Part shown: positions 26,853 through 34,563 of the stretch, in pieces
Numbering within the stretch: the first letter of the stretch is position 1
Layout of the letters: each line of letters begins with the position of its first letter
Assembly (NCBI GenBank): GCA_017507855.1
Contig: JAFWAE010000027.1
Location: 1-39,298 of the forward strand
Length of the DNA: 39,298 bases
Reading direction: 5' to 3'
Source of the DNA: Clostridia bacterium
GTDB lineage: Bacteria > Bacillota > Clostridia > Oscillospirales > RGIG5554
Translations under genes and position numbers: made by a program
Notes under the pieces: generated by a model
The model's database searches: none
The model's input: the letters and a program-made list of their open reading frames with translations, nothing else
What the model was told of the DNA's origin: nothing

Positions 26853-28136
26853 TTATTTGCGCTTTTTAAAAGTCAGAGAAGCAACCGACAAGCCCAGGCC
26901 AACTGAGGCAAGCAAAGAGATGCCGCCGGTTACGGGGGTAGTAGCGGGAGAGGTCTTTGCGGGAGTAGTGGTGGGGAATGTAACAGGTTCGGTTGCGGGT
27001 GCTGTGGCTGGTTGAGTTGTGGGCTCGATTGCGGAATCTTCTGCCCAAGGATGGACGGAGGAATCCTCCTTCATACTGACGTACACGCCGTTGATCCAGA
27101 TGGGGGAGGCTTTGCTGTTTTGCAATACCAAGCGGCTGAAGTTTATCGCGGACCAATCGATAGAGCCGATGGCAGATCCGTCCTTCAACTTGAAGGACAG
27201 GCGGTTCCAGCCGTCCTGCAGGTGGCCATAAAACGAAAATTGGATCTCGTCGACGTCATAAGTTCCGCTGCTGGTAAGCTCCAGATAGGCGTGGCTGTCA
27301 AAGGAGGAGGCATCCTCCACGTAGATGTCCATATGAAGATAGCCGCTTTGACAGTAGGCGGACAGATCCAGCGGGGTGGCGAAGGTTTGCTGAACCGCCA
27401 TCAGGCCTGCGCTTGCGGGAGCAAATTTGGAGGAATAGTTGCCCACCAAAACCTGCTCTCTGTCTTGCATACCTATACCAAGCATGGTACCGTTTTCGGG
27501 GTTTAACACCCACAGGGAATCGTCTTCGAGAGCCGGATCGGGTAAAACAATGTCATTTCCTTCCACGGGCGGGGCAGGATCGTCTTGATTTTGGGTTACG
27601 TACAGGCCTGCGAACCAAATGGGCACGCCGCCGTTGTTCTGCAGGATCAAGCGGCTGAAGTTTACCGCGGTCCAATCGATAGAGCCTGTGGCGCCTCCGT
27701 CCTTCAGCTTGAAGGACAGGCAGTTCCAGCCGTCCTGCAGGCGGCCGTTGAACTTATATTCCATTTCGTTGGCGTCATAGGTTCCGTTGCTGGAGATCTC
27801 AAAATAGGCGTGGCTGTCAAAGGAGGAGGCATCCTCCACGTACAGGAGCATATGGATGTAGCCGTCGGCATACTCGGAAATATCTACGGCATCAAAGGTG
27901 ACTATGTGTGCCATCAACTGACCTACAGCCGCGGTGGCCTTGGCGGAAACGGTACCGATCTGCACATGGGTCTCATCCCGCACGAAGCCGGAATACATGG
28001 GGCCGTCATTGGGGTTGAGAATGAACATCCCGGAATTTTCGGCGGCAAGAGCCGAAAAAGTCACAGCGGACAGTACGTTTCCAAGGAGGACGATTGCCAA
28101 AAGAATTGAGAAAAGGCTTTTAAATTTTCTTAACAT
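26853..28136 (-). CDS. Cell-wall-anchored surface protein with two tandem beta-sandwich domains
   Basis: A 427-aa exported protein. ATG 28136 follows AAAGGAA at 7 nt and opens with a signal peptide (MLRKFKSLFSILLAIVLLG...ALAAE); the longer frame to 28379 is antisense to the neighbouring gene. Two copies of a roughly 145-aa domain follow, each with LNP(N/E)(D/N)G, a YVEDASSFDSHAY core, LQDGWN and a final SRL(I/V)LQN. The same domain occurs once in the proteins at 734 and 28259. A Thr/Pro linker, TPVTGG, a hydrophobic helix and KKRK end the protein, like the anchors at 1481-1555 and 9227-9301 but diverged. Probably binds glycan or protein at the surface; no catalytic motif seen. Confidence 0.85.
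   Translation of the reverse strand: MLRKFKSLFSILLAIVLLGNVLSAVTFSALAAENSGMFILNPNDGPMYSGFVRDETHVQIGTVSAKATAAVGQLMAHIVTFDAVDISEYADGYIHMLLYVEDASSFDSHAYFEISSNGTYDANEMEYKFNGRLQDGWNCLSFKLKDGGATGSIDWTAVNFSRLILQNNGGVPIWFAGLYVTQNQDDPAPPVEGNDIVLPDPALEDDSLWVLNPENGTMLGIGMQDREQVLVGNYSSKFAPASAGLMAVQQTFATPLDLSAYCQSGYLHMDIYVEDASSFDSHAYLELTSSGTYDVDEIQFSFYGHLQDGWNRLSFKLKDGSAIGSIDWSAINFSRLVLQNSKASPIWINGVYVSMKEDSSVHPWAEDSAIEPTTQPATAPATEPVTFPTTTPAKTSPATTPVTGGISLLASVGLGLSVASLTFKKRK
27285..27842 (-). repeat. Internal tandem duplication, 519-bp period
   Basis: The two domains of the surface protein gene are recent duplicates. A 39-bp block is identical at 27285-27323 and 27804-27842, 519 bp (173 codons) apart, and flanking sequence such as 27130-27240 against 27650-27760 is also strongly similar. 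Confidence 0.85.
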
Positions 28137-28258
28137 GTGTTTTTTCCTTTCAAAATAAAATTTTTCAGAATTTTTATTGCAAAAGTTTGAAAATGCAGTG
28201 AACCCGGCGTTTTTTCCGGAAGAGGGCTTGTCTATAAAATTTTCCAAGGGAAAGAAAT

Positions 28259-31200
28259 TTACTTGCGTTTTCGTTTCAGCACGACGCCTGCGGTCACAAG
28301 AGCCACCAAAGCAAGGGCGCCTATGCCGACAGGCACCACCCAACCACTCTTCTGAGGAGTGCCATCCACTTCCCAGCATGCATAGAGCGTGGTATCTTTG
28401 ACGATTGCCGTAGAGAAATCAAAGGGAGTTTGCCCCTGGGCATCCTGATAGAAGCCAAGGAAACGATAACCAGCTCGCACCGGATCTCTTAAAGCAGTCA
28501 ATGTGTCGCCGTCGCTGACCTTAAAGACCGGCGCATAATCGGCTCTGCCGCCCGCAAGATCAACGGTAACGTTGTGACTTCCGTTCTTGGTTTGAACCGT
28601 TTGCTCGCCATTGTCGGAAAGTGTTTGTTCAACATTAAGCGTAACGGTTTTGTTCTTACTTTCGCTTGTATTTCTCACCGTCAGCGTATAGGTGCCCTGC
28701 GCCGACTGTGCTACCTCGACGCGCCCATTGTCATATACGCGAATATTTTCGGGATCGGAAGAGGAAATGAGAATCGAATCGTAAACGTTGTCTGTGGCGA
28801 TATCCAATTTGACTATCTCTCCTGCCTCAACGGAAATCGTACTGTCCAGTGTCAGATCGGAAGCAGCCGTCGTTACCCAGATGGGGTTGGAGCATGCCAT
28901 GCGGTTAGCATTGTTGCGCTTGAGGGAAGTAACCTCCAAACGATAGAACTCACCCGCCTTCAGCTGCACCTCCAGCGTTTTTTCGAAGCGATACGTAGCC
29001 GTCTCGCCGTTCGGATCGCTGAACAATACCATCACCTCACGGGCATTGTAGGCGGCGTCATTATCTTCGGAAACGGTATATTTGATCAGACGCACTTCGG
29101 TCAGGGGAGAAAGCTCGTCGTAGGCGATCACCCTGACCGTTCCCTTGCCTATACTTCCATCCGTAATAATGCTGTCACCCATGTCTGTGTCGTTGATGGT
29201 AAAACGGAGATCGGGGCCACTGGTGGCATAGAACGAGCCCGTAATCAAAGCGTTATTGTAAGCTTGCTCGCTCAGCTTGGACATAAGGAAGACGCTTTGC
29301 GTAAGGTTTACGTTGCTGCTATAATGTGCGTCCGAGTTGCCGATAGCGAAATACTTTCGCTCACCCTTGATATTCATGCGATCCCAAAATTCAATGGATT
29401 TCTTGCTTTGCTCAAACAGGGTATCCGTCTGTTTATCGTTGAAGATCTCCACGCCGGTAAAGTTCGTGAAAACATCGATGTTTTTGGTGCTTTCGCCGAT
29501 ACCGTAGAAAGGTGCTCCCGGAGAGTAGGGATGCGCGATATAGCAGGTGCCGCCTTCTGCGATAACGGAATCCATAATATCCGCAAAAAGCTGCTTGTTT
29601 ACCTCGTTGTTCGAGCTGGCCGGGGCAGGATAGTAGGTAGCCGTGCCGTAATACAGCATATGCCCTGCACCCAAGACCTGACTGGTAATTTCATTGCCCT
29701 TGAGAAGCACCATATCTCCGTAGCCGGCAGCCTCCATAACCGCGCGCGCCTGCTCAATATCGTCGGTCTCTTCCGGATTACTGTTGTGATCGGTAGCATA
29801 GAAAACCAACGAACCCTTTTGGTACGAGCTATAGGCATTGTTTGCGATTGCATCTTTGCCGTCACTTCCCACCGAGTGCGTATGAGAGTCGCCTTTATAA
29901 AAGCCTTTGCCGCCAACCACGACGTTTGCCGTGACAGAAACTCCGATCTCCTCGCCGAGATCATTGTACAGCGTGACTGTCACGGGATGCATGCCGCCCT
30001 CCGAGGCGCACAGCCGGATGCTGAACGATTTGCTTTGTTCCGCTTGCAGATGGAAGAGCATCTCCTCGGCACTGTACAGACTTGCGCCAAGCCCCTCCGA
30101 CGTCACGCGGTAGCTATAGTTAAGCAAATCGGCCGTTCCTACGTTGTACAGTCGCAGGTCCAGAACGATTTCCTCTCCCGCTACGGGCGTTTTTTCCGGC
30201 GCAATCAGCTCGGCCAGAACGCCCATTGTTTCACAGTGTGCATAAAACTCTGCGCGTGCACAGGCATCTACGTAAGCGTAATAGTTTTGCACTGTCTTGG
30301 TAATATGATTAACGGTGACTTTGGCAAGATAAGCGTCAACGAAGGGGGCCGCCTGATCGATCAAGGACTGCTTTTGCTTGTAGTTTTCGGGGGTGATTTC
30401 ACCGATCGTATCGATCTTACGCTCCACCAAGACCGATTCCTCGAGAACGGCAAGATTGTGCAACGTGATCTTGGTGCCGCGGGGAGCCTTCAGGCGAATT
30501 CCTACCGTATCCGCATCCAAAAAATCCGAGAAGCCTTCTGCCGTGCGGTCGGGTGTTGCAAGTGAAACCACATACGAGCGGTCCGCATCCGTAGGAATAT
30601 CATATTCTGCCGTAACGTCCTGCCGTCCGATCACGAGAGAGGCGGCTTGCGCAGCGGAAAGCCCCGACAAATCGACGCTGAACATATACAGATCGGGCAT
30701 AGGGACGACGACCGCATAGTCATCGGAGGTGATCAGGGCTTCATTATCGGTCATTGTGACGGTCACACCGTCTGCGGTTCGCTCCAGCGTAGCGCCCCGG
30801 GCGTTCCACTTTGCCACTGCCCCGTCAGTGCGGAAATCCTCGTACACATCAAGCTCGGGAATTTGCATAATGCAGAGATCGTTCAGCTTGATCTTGATTG
30901 AGGAAGAGCCAAAGAAATAAATACGGAAGAAATTGAGATGATCAAAGCGAAATCTTCCTCCCTCATGTGTACCCGTGTCAAGGGGCAGCACCACGGAGTT
31001 CCAGCCGGGTTGCAAAACGAACTGGCCGATTTTTCCGTCCTTAAACGGAAACGATAACTCCTCGACGTCGCTTTGCCCCGAAGAGGAAAGCTCTATTTGA
31101 CCGAGAGTGGGCGCCGAAGGATCTTCGATAAAAATCTCCAGCGACAGATACAGCTCAGACAACGGCGCATCGGAGACGTCAATAGGCTTTGTCAGAGCAC

Positions 31201-31480
31201 CTTGTACGATATTGGGTGTTTGGGGATCGGGTGAGGATTGCCCCATGAAACACAGGGCTCCGTTTTCGTTGGCCTCGTGAGAAACGTTTGTATAGGACCA
31301 GGCAAGCTGGTAGGTGCTTGAACTGTCAAAGGTACTGATCATCCAGCTTCTCAATTCACTGATCAACTCCTTATCCTTAGCGTTGGAAGCGCTGACATCG
31401 GGCAATACGGTAATTCCCAGTACCAGCACCAGCAGTAGTGAAACGGTCGTTTTCAGACAATTCCGAATTTTGTTTTTCAT
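28259..31480 (-). CDS. Anchored PHP-domain hydrolase (CehA/McbA type) with beta-sandwich and InlB_B-like repeat
   Basis: A 1073-aa exported protein. Signal peptide with a hydrophobic core near residues 12-28. The N-terminal domain (about 45-200) has the YLSLEIFIEDPS signature shared with the proteins at 734 and 26853. The PHP metallohydrolase domain carries GDSHTHSVGSD (Asp531), ATDHN, KGNE, AHPYSPG and GNSDAH (Asp717, His719), as in CehA/McbA-type enzymes. C-terminal parts are Ig-like, then one InlB_B-type repeat (RAGYRFLGFY...LYACWE), a membrane helix and KRKRK. ATG 31480 is preferred over GTG 31489, which touches the AAGGAAGGAG site. It probably cleaves a phosphate or ester bond outside the cell. 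18 nt after the lipoprotein gene. Confidence 0.88.
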   Translation of the reverse strand: MKNKIRNCLKTTVSLLLVLVLGITVLPDVSASNAKDKELISELRSWMISTFDSSSTYQLAWSYTNVSHEANENGALCFMGQSSPDPQTPNIVQGALTKPIDVSDAPLSELYLSLEIFIEDPSAPTLGQIELSSSGQSDVEELSFPFKDGKIGQFVLQPGWNSVVLPLDTGTHEGGRFRFDHLNFFRIYFFGSSSIKIKLNDLCIMQIPELDVYEDFRTDGAVAKWNARGATLERTADGVTVTMTDNEALITSDDYAVVVPMPDLYMFSVDLSGLSAAQAASLVIGRQDVTAEYDIPTDADRSYVVSLATPDRTAEGFSDFLDADTVGIRLKAPRGTKITLHNLAVLEESVLVERKIDTIGEITPENYKQKQSLIDQAAPFVDAYLAKVTVNHITKTVQNYYAYVDACARAEFYAHCETMGVLAELIAPEKTPVAGEEIVLDLRLYNVGTADLLNYSYRVTSEGLGASLYSAEEMLFHLQAEQSKSFSIRLCASEGGMHPVTVTLYNDLGEEIGVSVTANVVVGGKGFYKGDSHTHSVGSDGKDAIANNAYSSYQKGSLVFYATDHNSNPEETDDIEQARAVMEAAGYGDMVLLKGNEITSQVLGAGHMLYYGTATYYPAPASSNNEVNKQLFADIMDSVIAEGGTCYIAHPYSPGAPFYGIGESTKNIDVFTNFTGVEIFNDKQTDTLFEQSKKSIEFWDRMNIKGERKYFAIGNSDAHYSSNVNLTQSVFLMSKLSEQAYNNALITGSFYATSGPDLRFTINDTDMGDSIITDGSIGKGTVRVIAYDELSPLTEVRLIKYTVSEDNDAAYNAREVMVLFSDPNGETATYRFEKTLEVQLKAGEFYRLEVTSLKRNNANRMACSNPIWVTTAASDLTLDSTISVEAGEIVKLDIATDNVYDSILISSSDPENIRVYDNGRVEVAQSAQGTYTLTVRNTSESKNKTVTLNVEQTLSDNGEQTVQTKNGSHNVTVDLAGGRADYAPVFKVSDGDTLTALRDPVRAGYRFLGFYQDAQGQTPFDFSTAIVKDTTLYACWEVDGTPQKSGWVVPVGIGALALVALVTAGVVLKRKRK

Positions 31481-31498
31481 ATTCGTCACGCTCCTTCC

Positions 31499-33142
31499 TT
31501 AGTTGTTGGGCTGTACGCTGACGGCGTTGATATAATTCGGATGGGAGGTTTCAAAAACCAAGCGGAATCCTGTGACCAACACCTCGGTGCCCTCTTTCCA
31601 CTCGGCGGGATAGTACGTTCTGCCGGGTTCGGAGGATTTGTCTCCCAAGGTGCGCAGAGCGAAGCTGATCTGCACATAGTCCTGCCAGAATCTGGAATCA
31701 CGGCCGTCAAACGCAGTTGAAGGAATTTCGACGTAGTTCCAGCCCGAAACGAAGCCGTTTTCCTCGGTGATATACCTTGGAGCATTACCGACGTTGTAAC
31801 GGCCGGCAGCTTCTCCCGAGTTGGGAGTATTGGAAGAGGAAAGACAAATGAAAAATCCGGTCTTTTCTCCCAGGGCTTCAATATCGGAAATGTACACCCA
31901 AAAGCCCAGCGAGACAGAGCCGTCCGTTGCCGACAGCAGCTTGGTGCTGTTTTGCGTGTTGCGGAGCATATACGCCGCGCTGATAAAGCGGACGTTTGTA
32001 TTTTGGTCGGAAAGCTTTGCGGAAACGCCCGTGATGCCCTCGGGCATGTTGTTGCTCAACTCTGCCGCGCCGCCGCCACTGACGTACCAACCGCCTGCCT
32101 GGAGATCGTTGGCGTAGGGCGTCAGCATTTCCATCTTCTTATTGATCTTCTCAAGGCGGGATATCGTTTCCCCGTAGGTCGCCTTCAGCGTATTGGTTGC
32201 CGTATCATAATCTTCCGTCACCGAAACGCCGTTAAGGCGTTCAATGCAGGCGGAAACCGCTTCACACAGCGTATTGTAATTCGCCTGCGTATATAATTCC
32301 GGTTGCTTTTGTGCCTCCAGCTTGGCAATCATCTGCTCCCGCTGTAGCTCAAGCGCCCGTTCCATCAGCTCCAGCGTTAAGACGCTATCCATCGTCGCAA
32401 TCGTGTCGCTCAGCAACGCGTGAAGCGTAATCACATCGGTAGCGCTGCCTGCTTTTTGGATCGATGCCTGATACATATCGGTCAGCTTTTGATAGTACGC
32501 TTCCGTATAGTTTTTCTTATCGTAAGAAGAATATGATTTCTCCAAATTGGCACAAACCTGCGTACGGGTGCTTTCCAACAACGCCTGTGCATCACCAAAA
32601 ACCGTAATGGCTACGTTTGCCGTATACGTGACATTCCCGATCGTGTAACTGACCTTAGCTGCATAGTTTCCTGCGTTAGAGGTGTCTACCGCCGACGCAT
32701 CCAGCGTGGCATTGGCAGCATTAGCAGGCACCGTTACACCGTTAGCACAGCGCAAAAGCAGTTTTAATGACTCCTTATTCAGTGCTTCTCCCAACGGAAG
32801 CTGCACGGCCTCTGCCTCCAGTCCAATGCAGGGCTCAACATTGACCAGATAGGAAAAGGCGATATCATCGCAACGCACCCACACTTCTTTTTGTCCGGCG
32901 GTGCTCATGTCCGGAGCTTCGACCTCAGTGCCCAACTCGATCGTGTTACCATTTGCCTCCGTATAGAAAAGGCGCACGCCTGCGGTGTCCAACACTTCGC
33001 CGCACGCATATTCCAGACGGGCATTTTCTATGTCCAAAGAATACGTGTCAGCATTGTGTGGTTGACTGCATGCGCAAAGCAATAGCGTGATGATCAGCAC
33101 TGCTATGCCGACTATCCATCTTAAATTTGTAATGTTTTTCAT
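31499..33142 (-). CDS. Lipoprotein with Ig-like, helical repeat and C-terminal beta-sandwich regions
   Basis: A 547-aa lipoprotein. ATG 33142 is the second of two adjacent ATGs and has GGAGG at 7 nt. Lipobox LCAC, Cys25. Residues about 30-190 look like two bacterial Ig-like domains (MSTAGQKEVWVRCDD; DTSNAGNYAAKVSYTIGNVTY). A helical region of FIVAR-like type follows (about 195-365, with YDKKNYTEAYYQKLTDMYQ and LYTQANYNTLCEAV). The C-terminal domain (about 375-545; SGWNYVEIPS) resembles the beta-sandwich of its neighbours. First gene of a two-gene unit with the PHP hydrolase, for which it may be a surface partner. Function unknown. Confidence 0.8.
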   Translation of the reverse strand: MKNITNLRWIVGIAVLIITLLLCACSQPHNADTYSLDIENARLEYACGEVLDTAGVRLFYTEANGNTIELGTEVEAPDMSTAGQKEVWVRCDDIAFSYLVNVEPCIGLEAEAVQLPLGEALNKESLKLLLRCANGVTVPANAANATLDASAVDTSNAGNYAAKVSYTIGNVTYTANVAITVFGDAQALLESTRTQVCANLEKSYSSYDKKNYTEAYYQKLTDMYQASIQKAGSATDVITLHALLSDTIATMDSVLTLELMERALELQREQMIAKLEAQKQPELYTQANYNTLCEAVSACIERLNGVSVTEDYDTATNTLKATYGETISRLEKINKKMEMLTPYANDLQAGGWYVSGGGAAELSNNMPEGITGVSAKLSDQNTNVRFISAAYMLRNTQNSTKLLSATDGSVSLGFWVYISDIEALGEKTGFFICLSSSNTPNSGEAAGRYNVGNAPRYITEENGFVSGWNYVEIPSTAFDGRDSRFWQDYVQISFALRTLGDKSSEPGRTYYPAEWKEGTEVLVTGFRLVFETSHPNYINAVSVQPNN

Positions 33143-33262
33143 CATAAGTCCTCCATTCTGCAATATAGTGACAAAAAATGTTGAAATAATCACAAAAAAC
33201 TCACCGGTTCTTCAAAGGAAAGAAACACAGTGAGGTTGATCGTGAGATCCTGTTATGCGGCG

Positions 33263-33538
33263 TTAATCGTTACGCATAAGCGCGGTAGAGGAACGCGGCC
33301 ATCTGACCTCTTGTGCAGCTTTCATCGGGGGAGAATGTCGTTTCGCTGGTGCGGAGATATCCACGGAGTTGAAGGAAGCCTTGTGAAGCATGAGCTTACC
33401 TTCAGTTTCCGTGGCTTTGCCGGAAACGGTGCCGTTTAGCTCGACGGCAAGAGCAGGAACCGTCATGGCTGACAGCACACTGCCAAGCATGACGATTGCA
33501 CAGAGCAGAGAAAAAAGGCGTTTAAGCTTGGAGAACAT
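33263..33538 (-). pseudogene. Remnant: N-terminus of a surface protein joined out of frame to an SLH-domain end
   Basis: The frame opens at ATG 33538 after TGAAAGGAAC with a signal peptide very like that of the protein at 28136 (MFSKLKRLFSLLCAIVMLGSV). It continues with VSGKATETEGKL and FNSVDIS, matching the first domain of that protein. From about 33350 down to a stop at 33270 the homology switches to another frame, which reads FSPDESCTRGQMAAFLYRA, a classical S-layer homology motif. The natural frame instead runs to 33265 with unrelated residues. A large internal deletion with a frame shift explains this best. The 91-aa product may still be secreted. Confidence 0.8.
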
Positions 33539-33588
33539 ACGAACCGTTCCTTTCAGAGTGAAATTTTTGACGGAGATGCGCGGGAGTC

Positions 33589-33616
33589 TTGCAAAAGTTT
33601 GAAAAAGTGGTATAAT
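33589..33616 (+). promoter_or_regulatory. Upstream promoter of the DeoR gene with shared 17-bp motif
   Basis: TTGCAA (33589-33594), a 16-nt spacer and TATAAT (33611-33616). The 17-mer TTGCAAAAGTTTGAAAA (33589-33605) covers the -35. It is found identically at 28177-28193, upstream of the surface protein gene at 28136. Confidence 0.6.
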
Positions 33617-33704
33617 GGAGAAGCAGCCCTCCCTTTTGGATGTTCTTTCCCTTGTTTTTTATTGTAATATCCCTGTTTTAGCCTGTCAATCTTTGGAGCG
33701 AATA

Positions 33705-33763
33705 TTGACAGATGCTCAAAAAATCAATAGAAACAATCAAACTTTTGCAAATGTTTTCAAACG
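33705..33763 (+). promoter_or_regulatory. Second DeoR promoter with probable autoregulatory operator
   Basis: TTGACA (33705-33710), a 17-nt spacer and TAGAAA (33728-33733). Directly downstream, 33738-33750 is the reverse complement of TTGCAAAAGTTTG from the motif at 33589. TCAAAC is repeated at 33737 and 33757, 20 bp apart. This is where an autorepressor would bind. Confidence 0.5.
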
Positions 33764-33779
33764 GAAAGAGGTTTTGGAC

Positions 33780-34502
33780 GTGATTGGATATGACCGTCAG
33801 CAAGAAATTTTGGCATTGCTTCAGAAAAAACAAAGTGCCACCGTTAAGGAACTGGCCAAAGCCGTATTTGTCAGCGAGGCCTCTGTGCGGCGGGATCTGG
33901 AAAAGATGGAGCGGGCAGGGCTTGTACAAAGGGTGTACGGCGGTGTGGTGTTGGCGGAATGTAAAAACAAGGGGGTGCCGCTGGCTTTACGAGATAATGA
34001 TAATCACACAATTAAGGAGCGGCTGGCTCAAAAAGCTGCCCAGATGATTCCTGACGGGGCGACGGTTCTGATTGCCTCCGGCTCTGCCACAAGGCGTATT
34101 GCAAAATATCTTCGGGGTAAGAAGGGCGTGTGCATTATTACCAACAGCTTGGCGATGCTTGAGGAACTAGAGGGTGTCGATGTGCAGGCATATTGTACGG
34201 GAGGACTGTTTCGTCCACAGGAGAAGGATTTCTTAGGGCCCGCAACCGAGCGTTTTTTGAGATCCGTATCTGCAGATCTGGCGTTTTTTTCCGTAGGCGC
34301 CGTCTCGCGGGAGGGGGAGCTCTCTTCAATAAGAGAAGAATGGGTTTCCGTTGCAAGTACGATGATTCAAAGGGCCAAGCGAAGCGTTTGCCTTTGCGTT
34401 TCTTCCAACATTGGCAAGAAAATGCCCTTCATGGTTTGCACAAAGGACGACGTGGACGAGATCCTTTGCGACATGCCCCTTCCTTGGGAAAAACAGGAAT
34501 AA
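33780..34502 (+). CDS. DeoR-family transcriptional regulator
   Basis: A 240-aa repressor-type protein. The N-terminal winged helix begins YDRQQEILALLQKKQSATVKEL, with VSEASVRRDLEKMERAGLVQRVYGG as recognition helix and wing. The C-terminal DeoRC sensor domain has LIASGSATRRIAKYL, ITNSLAMLEEL and YCTGG-LFRPQEKDFLGP, and normally binds a phosphorylated sugar. GTG 33780 has GGAAAGAGG at 8 nt and gives the standard family start; the frame open from 33615 would add 55 unrelated residues. Likely targets are its own promoters and perhaps the SDR gene downstream or the surface genes upstream. Confidence 0.9.
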   Translation: MIGYDRQQEILALLQKKQSATVKELAKAVFVSEASVRRDLEKMERAGLVQRVYGGVVLAECKNKGVPLALRDNDNHTIKERLAQKAAQMIPDGATVLIASGSATRRIAKYLRGKKGVCIITNSLAMLEELEGVDVQAYCTGGLFRPQEKDFLGPATERFLRSVSADLAFFSVGAVSREGELSSIREEWVSVASTMIQRAKRSVCLCVSSNIGKKMPFMVCTKDDVDEILCDMPLPWEKQE

Positions 34503-34527
34503 ATCTTCCTTTTTGCGGCAGAATATG

Positions 34528-34535
34528 CTATAATT
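34528..34535 (+). promoter_or_regulatory. Extended -10 promoter of the SDR gene
   Basis: TGCTATAAT: TATAAT at 34530-34535 preceded by TG at 34528, with no good -35. It lies 29 nt before the ATG. Confidence 0.6.
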
Positions 34536-34563
34536 AAAAAAACACGTCAAAGAAGGGTGCTTT

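Noticed and set aside
28154..28182. TTGCAA-N17-TTTATT as a promoter for the surface protein gene at 28136
   Set aside because: Transcription would start inside the ribosome binding site, leaving no usable leader. The gene may be transcribed from the operon upstream.
28574..30565. 663-codon plus-strand frame
   Set aside because: Antisense to the PHP hydrolase gene; no domain recognised and no start signals.
33162..33167. TATATT as the -10 of the lipoprotein gene at 33142
   Set aside because: It would leave only about 12 nt of leader and place the start next to the ribosome binding site, and no fitting -35 is present.
33615..33779. N-terminal 55-residue extension of the DeoR regulator
   Set aside because: Its start has no ribosome binding site, the residues do not fit the family, and the region holds a second promoter and operator-like repeats.
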